Source: Bifidobacterium breve DSM 20213 = JCM 1192
Lineage (GTDB): Bacteria > Actinomycetota > Actinomycetes > Actinomycetales > Bifidobacteriaceae
Length of the DNA: 64,000 nt
Direction: 5' to 3'
NCBI RefSeq assembly: GCF_001025175.1
Contig: NZ_AP012324.1
Coordinates: 1,240,001 to 1,304,000 of the forward strand
Numbering within the stretch: the stretch's first letter is position 1; each line of letters opens with the position of its first letter. Shown here one piece after another: positions 9,263-18,737 of the stretch. The position numbers were made by a program, and so were the translations under genes. The notes under the pieces were generated by a model. That model ran no database searches. It was not told the origin of the DNA and saw nothing but the letters and a program-made list of their open reading frames with translations.

Positions 9263-10581
9263 ATGATACCGAATATCGTCAGGGGTTCGGACCCGGCCGG
9301 CCTGGTGCGCTACCTGTTCGGCAAGGGACGGCGCAATGAACACACCGACCAGCATCTCGTGTGCGCGAGCGGCGACATGTTTCCCTCGTTTGACATGGAT
9401 GGCAGGCCGGCGGCGTCGTATGCGGAGATAGGCCGCAGGTTCGACCGACGCTACCGCGTCAGGGAACGCAAGGACGATCCGTTCCCGCCCGACATGCGAG
9501 GCAAGAACAACCCCGAACGAGAGCATGGCAGGAAGCGCGTGTGGCACTGCTCGCTCGCCATCAAGGCCGGCCAGGGCATACTGACCGATCAGGAATGGGA
9601 GGCCGTCATCCGCGATTATCTGACGCGCATGAACATCATCGACGGCGACGACGATCAGGGCGTCACATGGCTCGCGGTCCGCCACGGACTGTCCGCCAAC
9701 GGCAACGACCACGTGCACATCATGGTGCAGCTCGCCGCCGACGACGGATGGATCAACCCGTACCACGACCGGATCAACGCGCAGAGATCATGCAGGCGGA
9801 TGGAGAAGACGCGCCCCGAACTGGTCGGGCTCGCACGCTCCGATACCGGCACGCGCGTCAGCTGGCAGTACGGGCAATGGCGGCAATGGGCCGAATGGAA
9901 GGCGCGGAACGAGTACGGCGACGAGCGGGATGGGAGGCGTTGGACGGCAAAGCGAGGAGCCGGCTCGTCACGGCGGTCGCCGCCTCCACGATGCCGCGCC
10001 AGTATGTCGGCCGGATCGTGGAGGCGTGCGCCAAGGCGTCGCGCAGCGAGGACGAGTTCATACGCCGCGTGCGCAGGGAAGGCTTCTCCATCGACCCCAG
10101 GCTGCGCAAGGGAACCGCCAAAGACTCGTTCACCGACCCCGGCCAGGTGGTCGGCTACCGGATCACGTGGCATAGCACGGATGGGTGGATGGAACGGTTC
10201 AACGCCTTCGAGCTCGGCGACGACATGCGATTGAAACGACTGCGCGACGACTGGGCGGACGATGCCAGAAGCCGCAGCCTCGCCGTCCAGGAATGGCGCG
10301 CCGCGATGGAGAACCGCCCGCCCTTCCTCGATGACGGACGAGAAAGACACCCCGAGAATCTATCCACGCACGACATGGAACGCCTCGTATCCGAAGCGTT
10401 CGCCATCGCCGCCAACCTCAACAGCGCGGCGGACGACGACGAATACCGGGCAGCGATGCGCGAGGGCCTGCACACGTTCGACATGCTGCGCGAACGCTAC
10501 GGGCTTACGCAGGACGGCCTGTGGATAACGGCCACGGAGATGAACGAAAGCCCTATGCCAGCGCACGTAGGAAAAATTTGA
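9263..10581 (+). pseudogene. MobA-like relaxase, frameshifted
   Basis: A mobilisation relaxase nicks the origin of transfer and leads the strand into a recipient. From the ATG at 9263 (MIPNIVRGSDPAGLVRYLFG) the protein carries the HUH-type motif NDHVHIMVQL near residue 155. Around 9925-9930 the coding signal moves from phase 2 to phase 1 (one base lost or two gained). The second frame continues with GWEALDGKARSRLVTAVAAS through GYRITWHSTDGWMERFNAFE to the stop at 10581. Joined, the product would be about 439 residues. Either a real mutation or a one-base sequence error would explain it. No T4CP is nearby, so at best it was mobilised in trans. Confidence 0.75.
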
Positions 10582-10738
10582 CAGCAGCCTCGAATCCCTA
10601 CCTCCGTCGCATGTCGGTGCAAACTCAGAAGGAATGTCCTCCCGAGAGTACACATCCGCTCTCATTCATTGAGGTATCGCGCGTAACGAGTTTTCATTGT
10701 AAATGCCACGGTATGGTGACGGATTTTGGAGGACGATA

Positions 10739-11833
10739 ATGACAATACAATATACAGCGCAGCCGGCTGATCCGGCGTCGAGTGCGGTGCTGACGCGCGG
10801 GCTGGTGAAGCGGTATGGGGATTTTCTCGCGGTGAACGGGTTGAATCTGAACGTGCCGGCGCATGGCGTGTATGGTTTGCTGGGGCCGAATGGTGCGGGC
10901 AAGTCCACGACGATGAAGCTGTTGCTTGGGTTGGCCTCGGCCACGAGCGGCGATATGTGGATGTTGGGGGAGAAGGTGGGTGGCCGGCACAGGTTGCAGG
11001 CGGGCCGGGTCGGTTCGATGATCGAGGGGCCGAGCTTCTACCCGGGGTTGAGCGGTCTGGATAATTGCCGTATGGTGGCCGATTACCTGAATCTGCCGGG
11101 TTCGGCCGCGCCCGCGATTTTGCGGCAGGTCGGTCTGGCCGGCCATGAGGGCAAGAAGGCGAGGGACTACTCGCTGGGGATGAAGCAGCGGCTGGGCATC
11201 GCGATGGCGTTGATCTCGCAGCCGGAGCTCCTGTTGCTGGACGAGCCGACGAACGGGCTGGACGCGGAGGCCGTGGTCGAGGTGCGCGAGATGATCATGG
11301 GTCTGAGCCGCGAACGGGGCATCACGGTGATCATCAGCTCGCATATCCTTTCCGAGATCGAGAAGATGGCGCCGGTCGTGGGCGTCATCGCGGCCGGCCG
11401 CCTGTTGTATCAGGGTTCGCTCGACAGTCTGCGCGAGGAGGGGCACATCGATTTGCGTGTCTCCGACCCGAAGCTCGCGGCGGCGATGCTGGGCTCGGAC
11501 CGGATCGACTACCGGTGGCTGCCGGGCAGGGATGGCGGCGTGCTGCGCCTGCCGGAACTGCCGGACCAGCGGATCGGCACCCTGATCACGCAGCTCGTCG
11601 GCCAGGGCGTCGCGGTCTATCGCGTCGCCTCCGAGCGCAAGACGCTGGAGCAGGCGTTCCTCGAACTGATCGAAAGCCCGCAGAGCCGCGAGCCCACGCC
11701 TCATCAGGCGCAAAATGCCATGGATTCCGACGCCGCACGCGCATCCGCGCACGCATCCCCGCGTCGTCCGTTGCCGATCCGGCAGGCTGCGGGTCGGGCG
11801 GCGTTCGCGGCGGCGGACGGAGGCGCACGATGA
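10739..11833 (+). CDS. BcrA/NukF-like ABC exporter ATP-binding protein
   Basis: The ATPase of a peptide-antibiotic type ABC exporter, 364 residues. Walker A GPNGAGKST is at about 49-57, the signature YSLGMKQRLGIAMAL at about 145-159, Walker B LLLLDEPTNGLD at about 167-178 and the H-loop IISSHILSE after it. GVYGLLGPNGAGKSTTMKLL is typical of bacitracin and lantibiotic immunity transporters. The C-terminal tail beyond residue 290 is Ala/Arg-rich. The ATG at 10739 follows GGAGG at 10728. It overlaps the next permease gene by four bases and is the first gene of a six-gene run ending in a two-component system. Substrate unknown; resistance to antimicrobial peptides is inference from family and context. 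Confidence 0.85.
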   Translation: MTIQYTAQPADPASSAVLTRGLVKRYGDFLAVNGLNLNVPAHGVYGLLGPNGAGKSTTMKLLLGLASATSGDMWMLGEKVGGRHRLQAGRVGSMIEGPSFYPGLSGLDNCRMVADYLNLPGSAAPAILRQVGLAGHEGKKARDYSLGMKQRLGIAMALISQPELLLLDEPTNGLDAEAVVEVREMIMGLSRERGITVIISSHILSEIEKMAPVVGVIAAGRLLYQGSLDSLREEGHIDLRVSDPKLAAAMLGSDRIDYRWLPGRDGGVLRLPELPDQRIGTLITQLVGQGVAVYRVASERKTLEQAFLELIESPQSREPTPHQAQNAMDSDAARASAHASPRRPLPIRQAAGRAAFAAADGGAR

Positions 11834-12669
11834 GCGGCGCGGCAGTGTTCGCGGCGACGGGCCGCCGTCCGCCGCGCCCCCGCGCGAAGACCGGCAGCCC
11901 GTTCACGCTGGCGCGTCTGGAGTTGTTGAAGGTGCGGGGCTCGTCGTTCTGGTGGATGCTGCTGGGCATGATGCTGCTGGTTTCGGCGTGGGCGGGCATG
12001 GCGTTCATGAAACGCGCCGGCAGTCCCGTCCCGGCGTTGAGGTCGGCCGCGTTGGCCGATGGCGAGGTCTATCAGGTCGTGAGCCTGCTGGCCCCGATTC
12101 TGGCGGCCCTGTTGACCAGCCGCATCGCCGTGCTGGAGACCTCGGAGCGCATGAACCTCACATGGCTGTCGTTCGGCCAGTCGGACGCGGCCCGGTTCGT
12201 GGGCAAGCTCATCGTCGCCGGCACCGGCGTGGGGCTTTGCTTCCTGATCCCGTTGCTGTGGGTGCCGATCGCGGCGAAGGCCCTTGGCTTCACGGTGGCC
12301 GGCTCGTTCGCCGCGCTGGTGTGGGTGCCGGCCCTGACCGGCTTCCTGTCCGCGACGGCCACGAGCGCGGTCCAGCTGATGTTCTCGATGATGATCGACA
12401 AGCAGGCCATCGGCCTGGGTCTGGGCGTCATCGCCGGCGTGCTGGGCTCCGGCCTGGGTGCGATGAACAGACCCGCGCTTGGCTGGCTGTTCCCGGCCGG
12501 CCTGAGTTCGGCCGCGAGCCCGTTCGTCAGATCCGTGGATGCGGGCGGCAACGCCACGATGCTGCTCGCCGCGCGCCCGTGGATGGCCGTGGCCTCCGCG
12601 GCCATGGCGTTCCTCGGCTGGACGCTGGTCAGCATGGTCGTGGTCAAGGTGAAGGAGTCAAGACGATGA
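11830..12669 (+). CDS. ABC-2 type permease subunit 1
   Basis: A 279-residue membrane protein starting MSGAAVFAATG at an ATG inside an ATGA overlap with the ATPase. About six hydrophobic segments are visible, including FWWMLLGMMLLVSAWAG, VVSLLAPILAALLTS, VGLCFLIPLLWVPIAA and LGLGVIAGVLGSGLGAM. The layout (cytosolic start, six helices, large loop after helix 1) matches BcrB/NukE-like permeases. It probably forms the transport channel with the next gene product. A further four-base overlap with the next gene shows translational coupling. Confidence 0.8.
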   Translation: MSGAAVFAATGRRPPRPRAKTGSPFTLARLELLKVRGSSFWWMLLGMMLLVSAWAGMAFMKRAGSPVPALRSAALADGEVYQVVSLLAPILAALLTSRIAVLETSERMNLTWLSFGQSDAARFVGKLIVAGTGVGLCFLIPLLWVPIAAKALGFTVAGSFAALVWVPALTGFLSATATSAVQLMFSMMIDKQAIGLGLGVIAGVLGSGLGAMNRPALGWLFPAGLSSAASPFVRSVDAGGNATMLLAARPWMAVASAAMAFLGWTLVSMVVVKVKESRR

Positions 12670-13529
12670 CACACGCAAACGCAGTGAACCCGGCAACCAA
12701 TCCGGCAATCAACCCGGCCGCCAATCCAGCTGCCGGCCCGAGCCATGCCGCGATGCCCCGCGCGCATGCGGCGGGACGCCGCAGGCCGTCCGTGTGGGCG
12801 GCGTTCCGCTGGGAGACGCGCAAGGCCGGCAACCTGTGGTACTGGATCGTGACCGTCTTGTTCGACGCGATCGGCATGTTCAACGGGTGGAGCCAGTACA
12901 CCGGCTACCAGGCGGAGTTCGCCAGGCAGGGCGTGACCTGGGCCGCGATCTGGGGTCAGGCGATCCTCCTGCCGAGCATGGTGTTCATGCCGGTGCTTGT
13001 GGCCGCGTTCGCCGCGCAGGTCGAAGCCAACGAGCATCGAGGCCGCAACTGGCAGCGGCTGAACGCCGCCGGCACCGTGAACGCGGCGATCGCCGGCAAG
13101 ATGCTGCACGGGCTCGCGGCTTCGGCGCTGACCGTTCTCGTGTTCGAGGCAGAGTTCATCCTCGTCGGACGCTTCGCCGCCGGATTCGACCTCGCGCAGC
13201 TCGGCCCGTTCCTGCTGCGCGGTATCCCGCTGACCCTGTCGGTATGGGCGATCATGACGCTCACGCAGGCCGTGAGCGCGAAGGCCGAATCGTTCGCGGG
13301 CACGATGAGCGTGATGATGGTCCTGACCATCGGCGGATGCGCGCTGAGCCTGGCCGCCCCGGCCATCGCCGGGCCGTATCCGCTCGCCCTGATCACCAGC
13401 GCCTCCGCCGCCCGCGACCTCGCGAACATCGCCAGCCCGGCATCCATGCTCGCCTCCACGACCGCCGCCGCCATCTGGACCGCCATCAGCGCCCTGATCT
13501 TCCACCGGCTCGCCAAACAAGCCGTCTGA
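12666..13529 (+). CDS. ABC-2 type permease subunit 2
   Basis: A 287-residue membrane protein with six predicted helices (LWYWIVTVLFDAIGMF, LLPSMVFMPVLVAAFAA, SALTVLVFEAEFILVG and others). Its first 25 residues are a short NPA repeat (NPATNPAINPAANPAAGP) not seen in typical family members, perhaps a slippage product. The ATG at 12666 overlaps the previous stop. Together with 10739 and 11830 it would make a complete exporter with two different permeases, as in lantibiotic immunity LanFEG systems. Confidence 0.8.
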   Translation: MTHANAVNPATNPAINPAANPAAGPSHAAMPRAHAAGRRRPSVWAAFRWETRKAGNLWYWIVTVLFDAIGMFNGWSQYTGYQAEFARQGVTWAAIWGQAILLPSMVFMPVLVAAFAAQVEANEHRGRNWQRLNAAGTVNAAIAGKMLHGLAASALTVLVFEAEFILVGRFAAGFDLAQLGPFLLRGIPLTLSVWAIMTLTQAVSAKAESFAGTMSVMMVLTIGGCALSLAAPAIAGPYPLALITSASAARDLANIASPASMLASTTAAAIWTAISALIFHRLAKQAV

Positions 13530-13540
13530 GCAACCGTCCA

Positions 13541-13567
13541 CGGGCTCCCCTCACCTGCGGGAGCCCG
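13541..13567 (+). other. Intergenic hairpin inside the exporter operon
   Basis: A 9-bp GC stem (13541-13549 with 13559-13567) 11 bases after the second permease stop. There is no T-run, so an RNA-stability or attenuation element is more likely than a full terminator. Confidence 0.45.
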
Positions 13568-13595
13568 CCACCCAACACCATGGAAAGGCTTCATC

Positions 13596-14084
13596 ATGCA
13601 CACCACCAGCCAACACAACGAACGACACGACGAACAACACAACGCGCCACACAACAGCGAACAGTCCATACGCCTGCCGCGCCGCGTCATCGCCGTGCTG
13701 ATCGCCGCCCTCGCCGCGATCATCCTCACCGGCTGCTCGACCGGCATCGGCGTGGCCGGAGACAGGAACCTCCAAGGCATACGCACCCAAGACGGCGACT
13801 CCTACACGGGCGGCTACAAGGCCGACTACAGCAAGTTCACCGGCGAGGAGGCCGTATTCGGCGGCACCGGCAAGAAGGCCAGCATCCACCTGAACGGCAC
13901 CATCACAGGCACATCCGGCACCGGCAGAATCCTCGTGACCAACGGCAGCGACACGAAACGACCCGTGCCCGCCACGAACGGCAAAATCGACCAGACCTAC
14001 AACGTCACAGGCACCAGCTTCTACATCTACGTCACCGGCGACCAATTCACCGGCACCGTGAACCTCACATCCAAGGAGCAATGA
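13596..14084 (+). CDS. Small lipoprotein of the exporter cassette
   Basis: A 162-residue lipoprotein. A His/Asn-rich 30-residue cytoplasmic start is followed by a helix (VIAVLIAALAAIILTGC) ending in the lipobox LTGC. The mature part is rich in Gly/Thr/Ser with short beta segments (ASIHLNGTITGTSGTGRILV, YNVTGTSFYIYVTGDQFTG), suggesting a compact beta-sandwich. I recognise no family. A lipoprotein coded with a LanFEG-like exporter suggests a NisI/SpaI-type immunity role, which is inference only. It overlaps the next gene by four bases (ATGA), with AAGGAG at 14073 serving that gene. Confidence 0.7.
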   Translation: MHTTSQHNERHDEQHNAPHNSEQSIRLPRRVIAVLIAALAAIILTGCSTGIGVAGDRNLQGIRTQDGDSYTGGYKADYSKFTGEEAVFGGTGKKASIHLNGTITGTSGTGRILVTNGSDTKRPVPATNGKIDQTYNVTGTSFYIYVTGDQFTGTVNLTSKEQ

Positions 14085-14437
14085 CCATGGCAAACACATC
14101 CCAATACCCAAACCAGCAACCGGCATATACGCCGGCACCGCCGGACGGCGGGCGGACATGGGGCGGCTGCGCCAGCCTCGCATTGGCCGTCCTTCCCCTT
14201 CTGTGCACGCTCGTGCCCCAGCTGCTCGGCATCCACCTCTACACGACGGGCTGGGTCAGGAACATCCTCGTCATCATCGACTTCGTATGCCTCATCGCTT
14301 CGCTCGTCATCGCGATCGTCACCTATCCCGAACAGGCGGGAGGACACAGAATCGTCAGTACAATCGCGATACTCTTATCCGCAGGCCTGACTGCCGCCGG
14401 CGGCATGCTCATCTTCCTCATGTTCATCAACCAGTAG
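14081..14437 (+). CDS. Small three-helix membrane protein
   Basis: 118 residues. The first 25 are polar and Pro/Gln-rich (NQQPAYTPAPPDGG), followed by three hydrophobic helices (LALAVLPLLCTLVPQL, ILVIIDFVCLIASLVIAIV, ISTIAILLSAGLTAAGG-like region to the end). No known motif. The ATG at 14081 overlaps the lipoprotein stop and follows AAGGAG. It may be an accessory subunit or immunity protein of the exporter. The next gene begins 123 bases downstream, so the kinase/regulator pair may have its own promoter. Confidence 0.65.
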   Translation: MTMANTSQYPNQQPAYTPAPPDGGRTWGGCASLALAVLPLLCTLVPQLLGIHLYTTGWVRNILVIIDFVCLIASLVIAIVTYPEQAGGHRIVSTIAILLSAGLTAAGGMLIFLMFINQ

Positions 14438-14560
14438 GAATCCGACTGACAACGGAAAACTTCTTTGGAAGTTCATCTAACCGCATACACGCCATACAGC
14501 ACAGGCCACATGCAATACGTTTCAACACGGATGGGGCAGCACCCAGGGAAGGAGAATCGC

Positions 14561-15850
14561 ATGACCGCAAAAACCGGAAACGACAAGCGCCACGCGGTTA
14601 CCGGCCTGATCGGCCACGTGGCCGCGTTCTGGCGGTCCAGCCCGGTCGCGCGCATGGTCGCGCCGATACTGTGCCTATGCTACGACGTGATGATGCTCAC
14701 CAGAATCGTATTCACCCATGGCGGGGGCGATTCGGCAGCCATGAAACTGTTGGAGCATCAATGGGGAATCCCCGTACTCGCCATCCTATGTGCCTTATCT
14801 GTTGTGGCGCTGTTGTTCCGTATCAGAATGCCGTTCGCTATTTTGTGTGCCATATGCGGATTGTATCTATGCGCTTGCTTGATTCAAGCGGAGCCATATC
14901 TGATGTTGCCTCTCTTGTTTGCCGTCTACACGTCTACAGCCTTGGCCGCGACCGCTGAACGTGCCATTGCGGGAATGGTTTTGTCGGGATTGTCAATCGT
15001 TTGCGGCCTCTGGATTGCGACCTTCCCCGCCTTGCAGACTGATATACTTCTGCCCGAGTCCCTCCTTGCGTCGATGACCGCTATTTTAGCTCTTTGGTCG
15101 CGCAACATCAGTCAGCGGCGGAAGGGAGCGGCCTTGGTGGAAGCTCAACAGCAACGAAGCCTGGAATTGGAACAGGAACGCGATGAAGAACGTCGGCGGG
15201 CGGACGTCGCAGCCGAACTGCATGACAGCGTGGGCCATAATCTCACCGCTATCATTGCACTTACTGAAGGCTTGGAGGGATTGACACAGGAGCCGGTGGA
15301 AGGCGCTATAAAGAGTATCAATAACTTAGCTCGGCAAAGTCTAGGTGATACACGCGAGGCGGTACGGAAACTTTCATCTCCGGTGACGTTACGGAAAACA
15401 AAAACAGGAACGGTGGAACTGTGCAGCTGGAATGATATAAACCCGATTCTTCAACATGCTCGTGATATTGGAATCGCCGCCATTCTGACCGAGACAGGAA
15501 GGCGTCCAGACGATCTAGCCCAAGCTGATTTATGCTTCCGAGTGAGTCGTGAGGCTGTCACAAACACAATGCGCCATGGGAAAAATATAACGCGAATTGT
15601 GGTTTCATGGGATCATCTGGATAATGGGGAACTCCATATAACAGTGCGTGATGATGGTAAGCCAACGCTGAACAAAGATAACCGCGCTAAGGGGACCGGT
15701 TTCGGGCTTGCTGGCCTAGTGACTGAAGTTACGCGGGTCGGCGGGCACCTTCACTATGGCTCATCATCAGGGCAGGGGTGGACTGTTTCAGCCATTATTC
15801 CACAGCAAAAACGTCCATATATTCCTGTGCAGGAGGGAAACGATGATTAA
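14561..15850 (+). CDS. NarL-type sensor histidine kinase
   Basis: A 429-residue membrane kinase. The N-terminal half has five or six helices and almost no extracellular domain, as in intramembrane-sensing kinases tied to peptide-antibiotic exporters. A coiled linker (about 184-215) leads to the HisKA_3 box AAELHDSVGHNLTAIIAL with phospho-acceptor His221. The HATPase part shows SREAVTNTMRHGK (N-box), VRDDGKP and GTGFGLAGL (G boxes). The ATG at 14561 follows AAGGAG. It overlaps the regulator gene by eight bases. The base composition changes from very GC-rich to mixed at about 14,780, within the membrane part. Confidence 0.88.
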   Translation: MTAKTGNDKRHAVTGLIGHVAAFWRSSPVARMVAPILCLCYDVMMLTRIVFTHGGGDSAAMKLLEHQWGIPVLAILCALSVVALLFRIRMPFAILCAICGLYLCACLIQAEPYLMLPLLFAVYTSTALAATAERAIAGMVLSGLSIVCGLWIATFPALQTDILLPESLLASMTAILALWSRNISQRRKGAALVEAQQQRSLELEQERDEERRRADVAAELHDSVGHNLTAIIALTEGLEGLTQEPVEGAIKSINNLARQSLGDTREAVRKLSSPVTLRKTKTGTVELCSWNDINPILQHARDIGIAAILTETGRRPDDLAQADLCFRVSREAVTNTMRHGKNITRIVVSWDHLDNGELHITVRDDGKPTLNKDNRAKGTGFGLAGLVTEVTRVGGHLHYGSSSGQGWTVSAIIPQQKRPYIPVQEGNDD

Positions 15851-16526
15851 CGTAATGATCGTGGACGATCAGCAGCCGACCAGAATGGGTTTTTCGCTCA
15901 TGGTCATGAAAGATCCTGCGCTTCGCATGACGTTGCAGGCGGGGAATGGACAGGATGCCCTTGATATTCTTGCGGCACTGCAATTACATGGGCAGAGCCT
16001 CCCTGACGTCATTCTTATGGATGTTCGCATGCCTGTTATGGATGGGCTCGATGCCACGGCAAGAATCAAACAGTTATATCCTTCAATACGTATCCTGATT
16101 TTAACCACATACGATCAGGATAGCTATGCGTTTGGGGGATTGAGCGTCGGAGCTTCGGGATTCTTGCTTAAGGACGTTAAGACTAAGGACCTGTGTCGGG
16201 CCATTCACTCGGTGTACGATGGAGACGCCATACTCACACCACGGATTACAAAGGAAGTGATTCGCCGAGGGGTTCCCAACGTCAGCATCAATGCTGACAC
16301 TCTGGCCATCAGAAGTAAATTCGATTCATTGGGCCCTCGCGAATTCGAAGTCTCAGCACTGGTCAGCGAAGGAATGACTAACGCTGAAATTGCTCAGCGT
16401 CTCGGAATGCAACTGGAGGCAGTCAAAAAGGCGGTTAGTAGGTCTCTTGCCAAGCTCGATGTCAAAGAACGTGTTGGTATCGCGGTGCTCTGGTATAAGG
16501 CCGGAATGCCGAATCTGCAGAAGTGA
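15843..16526 (+). CDS. LuxR/NarL-family response regulator
   Basis: A 227-residue regulator. The receiver domain has the acidic pair VDD at 7-9, phospho-acceptor Asp60 in VILMDVRMPVMDG, a TT switch (ILTTYD) and the Lys of FLLKDV. The LuxR-type helix-turn-helix is at about 160-215 (LGPREFEVSALVSEGMTNAE, then AVSRSLAKLDVKERV). AGGAGG lies just before the ATG at 15843. It pairs with the overlapping kinase and most plausibly controls the exporter genes upstream. Confidence 0.9.
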   Translation: MINVMIVDDQQPTRMGFSLMVMKDPALRMTLQAGNGQDALDILAALQLHGQSLPDVILMDVRMPVMDGLDATARIKQLYPSIRILILTTYDQDSYAFGGLSVGASGFLLKDVKTKDLCRAIHSVYDGDAILTPRITKEVIRRGVPNVSINADTLAIRSKFDSLGPREFEVSALVSEGMTNAEIAQRLGMQLEAVKKAVSRSLAKLDVKERVGIAVLWYKAGMPNLQK

Positions 16527-16710
16527 CAGATTCCGTAGAATAATGTAGGGTTTCTGAATCGTGAAGGGCTCGTAGCGGGCGAACCCGTGACGGTCCATAA
16601 CTGTCCTCGTTTGAATGGCGATCGGCGCGCATCGTGGTACCGCCGACCGGTATTTTCTCACGTGAATATAGTGCCGCTTGTCTCACCTGACAGATGCGGC
16701 CTAGCATTCA

Positions 16711-16972
<262 letters not shown>

Positions 16973-17083
16973 ATAAGTTGTTTTGTGCTTAAGATTTCTC
17001 TCGCGCACAAGTCACATAGTCTACACGTACCTGAGGAAAATACAACTTACATGCGTGTCATGCATGTCGCGCATGATTCGTTA

Positions 17084-18127
17084 TCACATCGAGACCTTGG
17101 TCAGGGTCATGGCGGAGTCGATTGGGAAGTCGGGGGCGCTGGGTGCCACGCCGGCTTCGACCAGGTTCACGCCGAGCATGGCGACCATGGCACCGTTGTC
17201 GGTGCAGAGCTTGATCTGAGGGATGCGGACGTCGACACCGTAATTCTCGCCGAATTCGAGTAGTTTGGCGCGCAGCTGCGAGTTGGCGGAGAAGCCGCCG
17301 CCCACGATCAGCGTGTTGGAATCATACTGCCGGCAGCCGCGCATGGCCTTGCGAGCCAGCACAGTGGCCACGGAATCGGCTAGGGAGGCGCACACGTCAT
17401 CCACTGGAATCTCATGGCCGGCGGCCTGTTCGCTTTCCACCCAGCGGGCGACAGCGGTTTTGACGCCGGAAAAGCTGAAATCGTATGGGTGTGCAGCACC
17501 GGCCTTGCCCTGGGTCAAGCCCATCGGGACCTTAATGGCATGCGGGTCGCCGTTCTGGCCGTGACGGTCGATGTGCGGGCCGCCCGGATAGGGGAAGCCG
17601 AGCAGACGGGCAACTTTGTCGAAGCACTCCCCTGCCGCGTCGTCCAGCGTGGTGCCCACCACGTCGATCTTGCGCGGCAGGTCCTCCACGTGCAGCAACG
17701 AGGTGTGGCCGCCGGAAACGATCAGAGCCAGCGTGTCTTTGGGGAACGGGCCGAACTGCAGCTGGGTGACGGCAATGTGGCCGATCACGTGGTTAATGCC
17801 GTAGATCGGCTTGTTCGCCGCCCACGCTAGCGCCTTGGCGCCGGAGACGCCCACGGCTAGGCAGCCGGCCAGTCCGGGGCCGGCGGACACGGCGATAGCG
17901 TCCACGTCAGCCAACGTCATATTCGCGTCGGCGAGCGCCTTGGACACGCACGGAACGAAGGCCTCGGCGTGCGCGCGGGAGGCGATTTCGGGAATCACGC
18001 CGCCGTACCGCGCGTGTTCCTCCATGGAGGAGGCCACCACATTGGAGAGCAGTTCGCGGCCGCGTACGATGGCGGCTGCGGTTTCGTCGCAGGTGGATTC
18101 AATGCCCAGTACAACCGGTTCGCTCAT
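17084..18127 (-). CDS. tsaD: tRNA t6A37 threonylcarbamoyltransferase TsaD
   Basis: TsaD transfers the threonylcarbamoyl group from TC-AMP to A37 of ANN-decoding tRNAs, working with TsaB and TsaE. At 347 residues it is the usual length. The N-terminal ASKHA phosphate loop reads GIESTCDETAAAIV, metal-binding INHVIGHIAV gives the HxxxH, and VSGGHTSL and GGFSANSQLR follow. It is the last gene of the tsaE-tsaB-rimI-tsaD run, overlapping rimI by four bases. Confidence 0.97.
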   Translation of the reverse strand: MSEPVVLGIESTCDETAAAIVRGRELLSNVVASSMEEHARYGGVIPEIASRAHAEAFVPCVSKALADANMTLADVDAIAVSAGPGLAGCLAVGVSGAKALAWAANKPIYGINHVIGHIAVTQLQFGPFPKDTLALIVSGGHTSLLHVEDLPRKIDVVGTTLDDAAGECFDKVARLLGFPYPGGPHIDRHGQNGDPHAIKVPMGLTQGKAGAAHPYDFSFSGVKTAVARWVESEQAAGHEIPVDDVCASLADSVATVLARKAMRGCRQYDSNTLIVGGGFSANSQLRAKLLEFGENYGVDVRIPQIKLCTDNGAMVAMLGVNLVEAGVAPSAPDFPIDSAMTLTKVSM

Positions 18128-18723
18128 CGTGCTTCTCCGTTCGTAGTAGTGTTCTCGTTCAATGTGTTCGTATCGTTCGACGCATGTTCCGTGCCCGCGC
18201 CACTCGCACCCGATGTCGTTCGTGTTGATACCGTCTGCGCCGGTGCAAAGCCCACGATCCTCGGCTTCAGGTCCAGGCTCATGGTGTACGCGTCAATGCC
18301 TTCGGGCTGATAGTACCGTTTGCGCAATCCCATACGTTCGAAACCGAAGCGTTGGTACAAAGCCAGCGCGGGCTCGTTGTCCACGCGCACTTCGAGCAGC
18401 ATGCGCGCGGCGCCCTGCCGTTTCGCCTTGTCAATCAGCGTCTTGAGCAACGCGGCGGCGATGCCTTGCCGTTGGTGCGCCTTGCCCACACCAATGGTCA
18501 TGAGTTCCGCGTCCTCGCCGTCGTACCAGAAGCCGGCGTAGCCGCGAACAACAGTCTGTTCCGTCTCGCCAAACACGTCGAGCAGATATGTGCGGGTGGG
18601 TGCATCCAGTTCCTCGCGCACCATGTTCTCGTTCCACGCGCCACGGCCGAATAGTTCGCCTTCCAACTGTGCGATGGAGTGAACCGCAAGATCACGACTT
18701 ACGGCAGTGATGTCAACAATCAT
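18124..18723 (-). CDS. rimI: Ribosomal-protein-alanine N-acetyltransferase RimI
   Basis: A GNAT acetyltransferase that acetylates the N-terminus of ribosomal protein S18. The acetyl-CoA loop is visible as VGKAHQRQGIAAALL, followed by LEVRVDNEPALALYQRFGF and RKRYYQPEGIDAYTMSL. The core ends near residue 160; a 40-residue polar Thr/Asn-rich tail follows. The ATG at 18723 is preferred (AGACAGG upstream); a GTG at 18741 overlapping the tsaB stop is the alternative. It lies inside the t6A operon, as in many actinobacteria. Confidence 0.88.
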   Translation of the reverse strand: MIVDITAVSRDLAVHSIAQLEGELFGRGAWNENMVREELDAPTRTYLLDVFGETEQTVVRGYAGFWYDGEDAELMTIGVGKAHQRQGIAAALLKTLIDKAKRQGAARMLLEVRVDNEPALALYQRFGFERMGLRKRYYQPEGIDAYTMSLDLKPRIVGFAPAQTVSTRTTSGASGAGTEHASNDTNTLNENTTTNGEAR

Positions 18724-18737
18724 CGAATCAACCTGTC

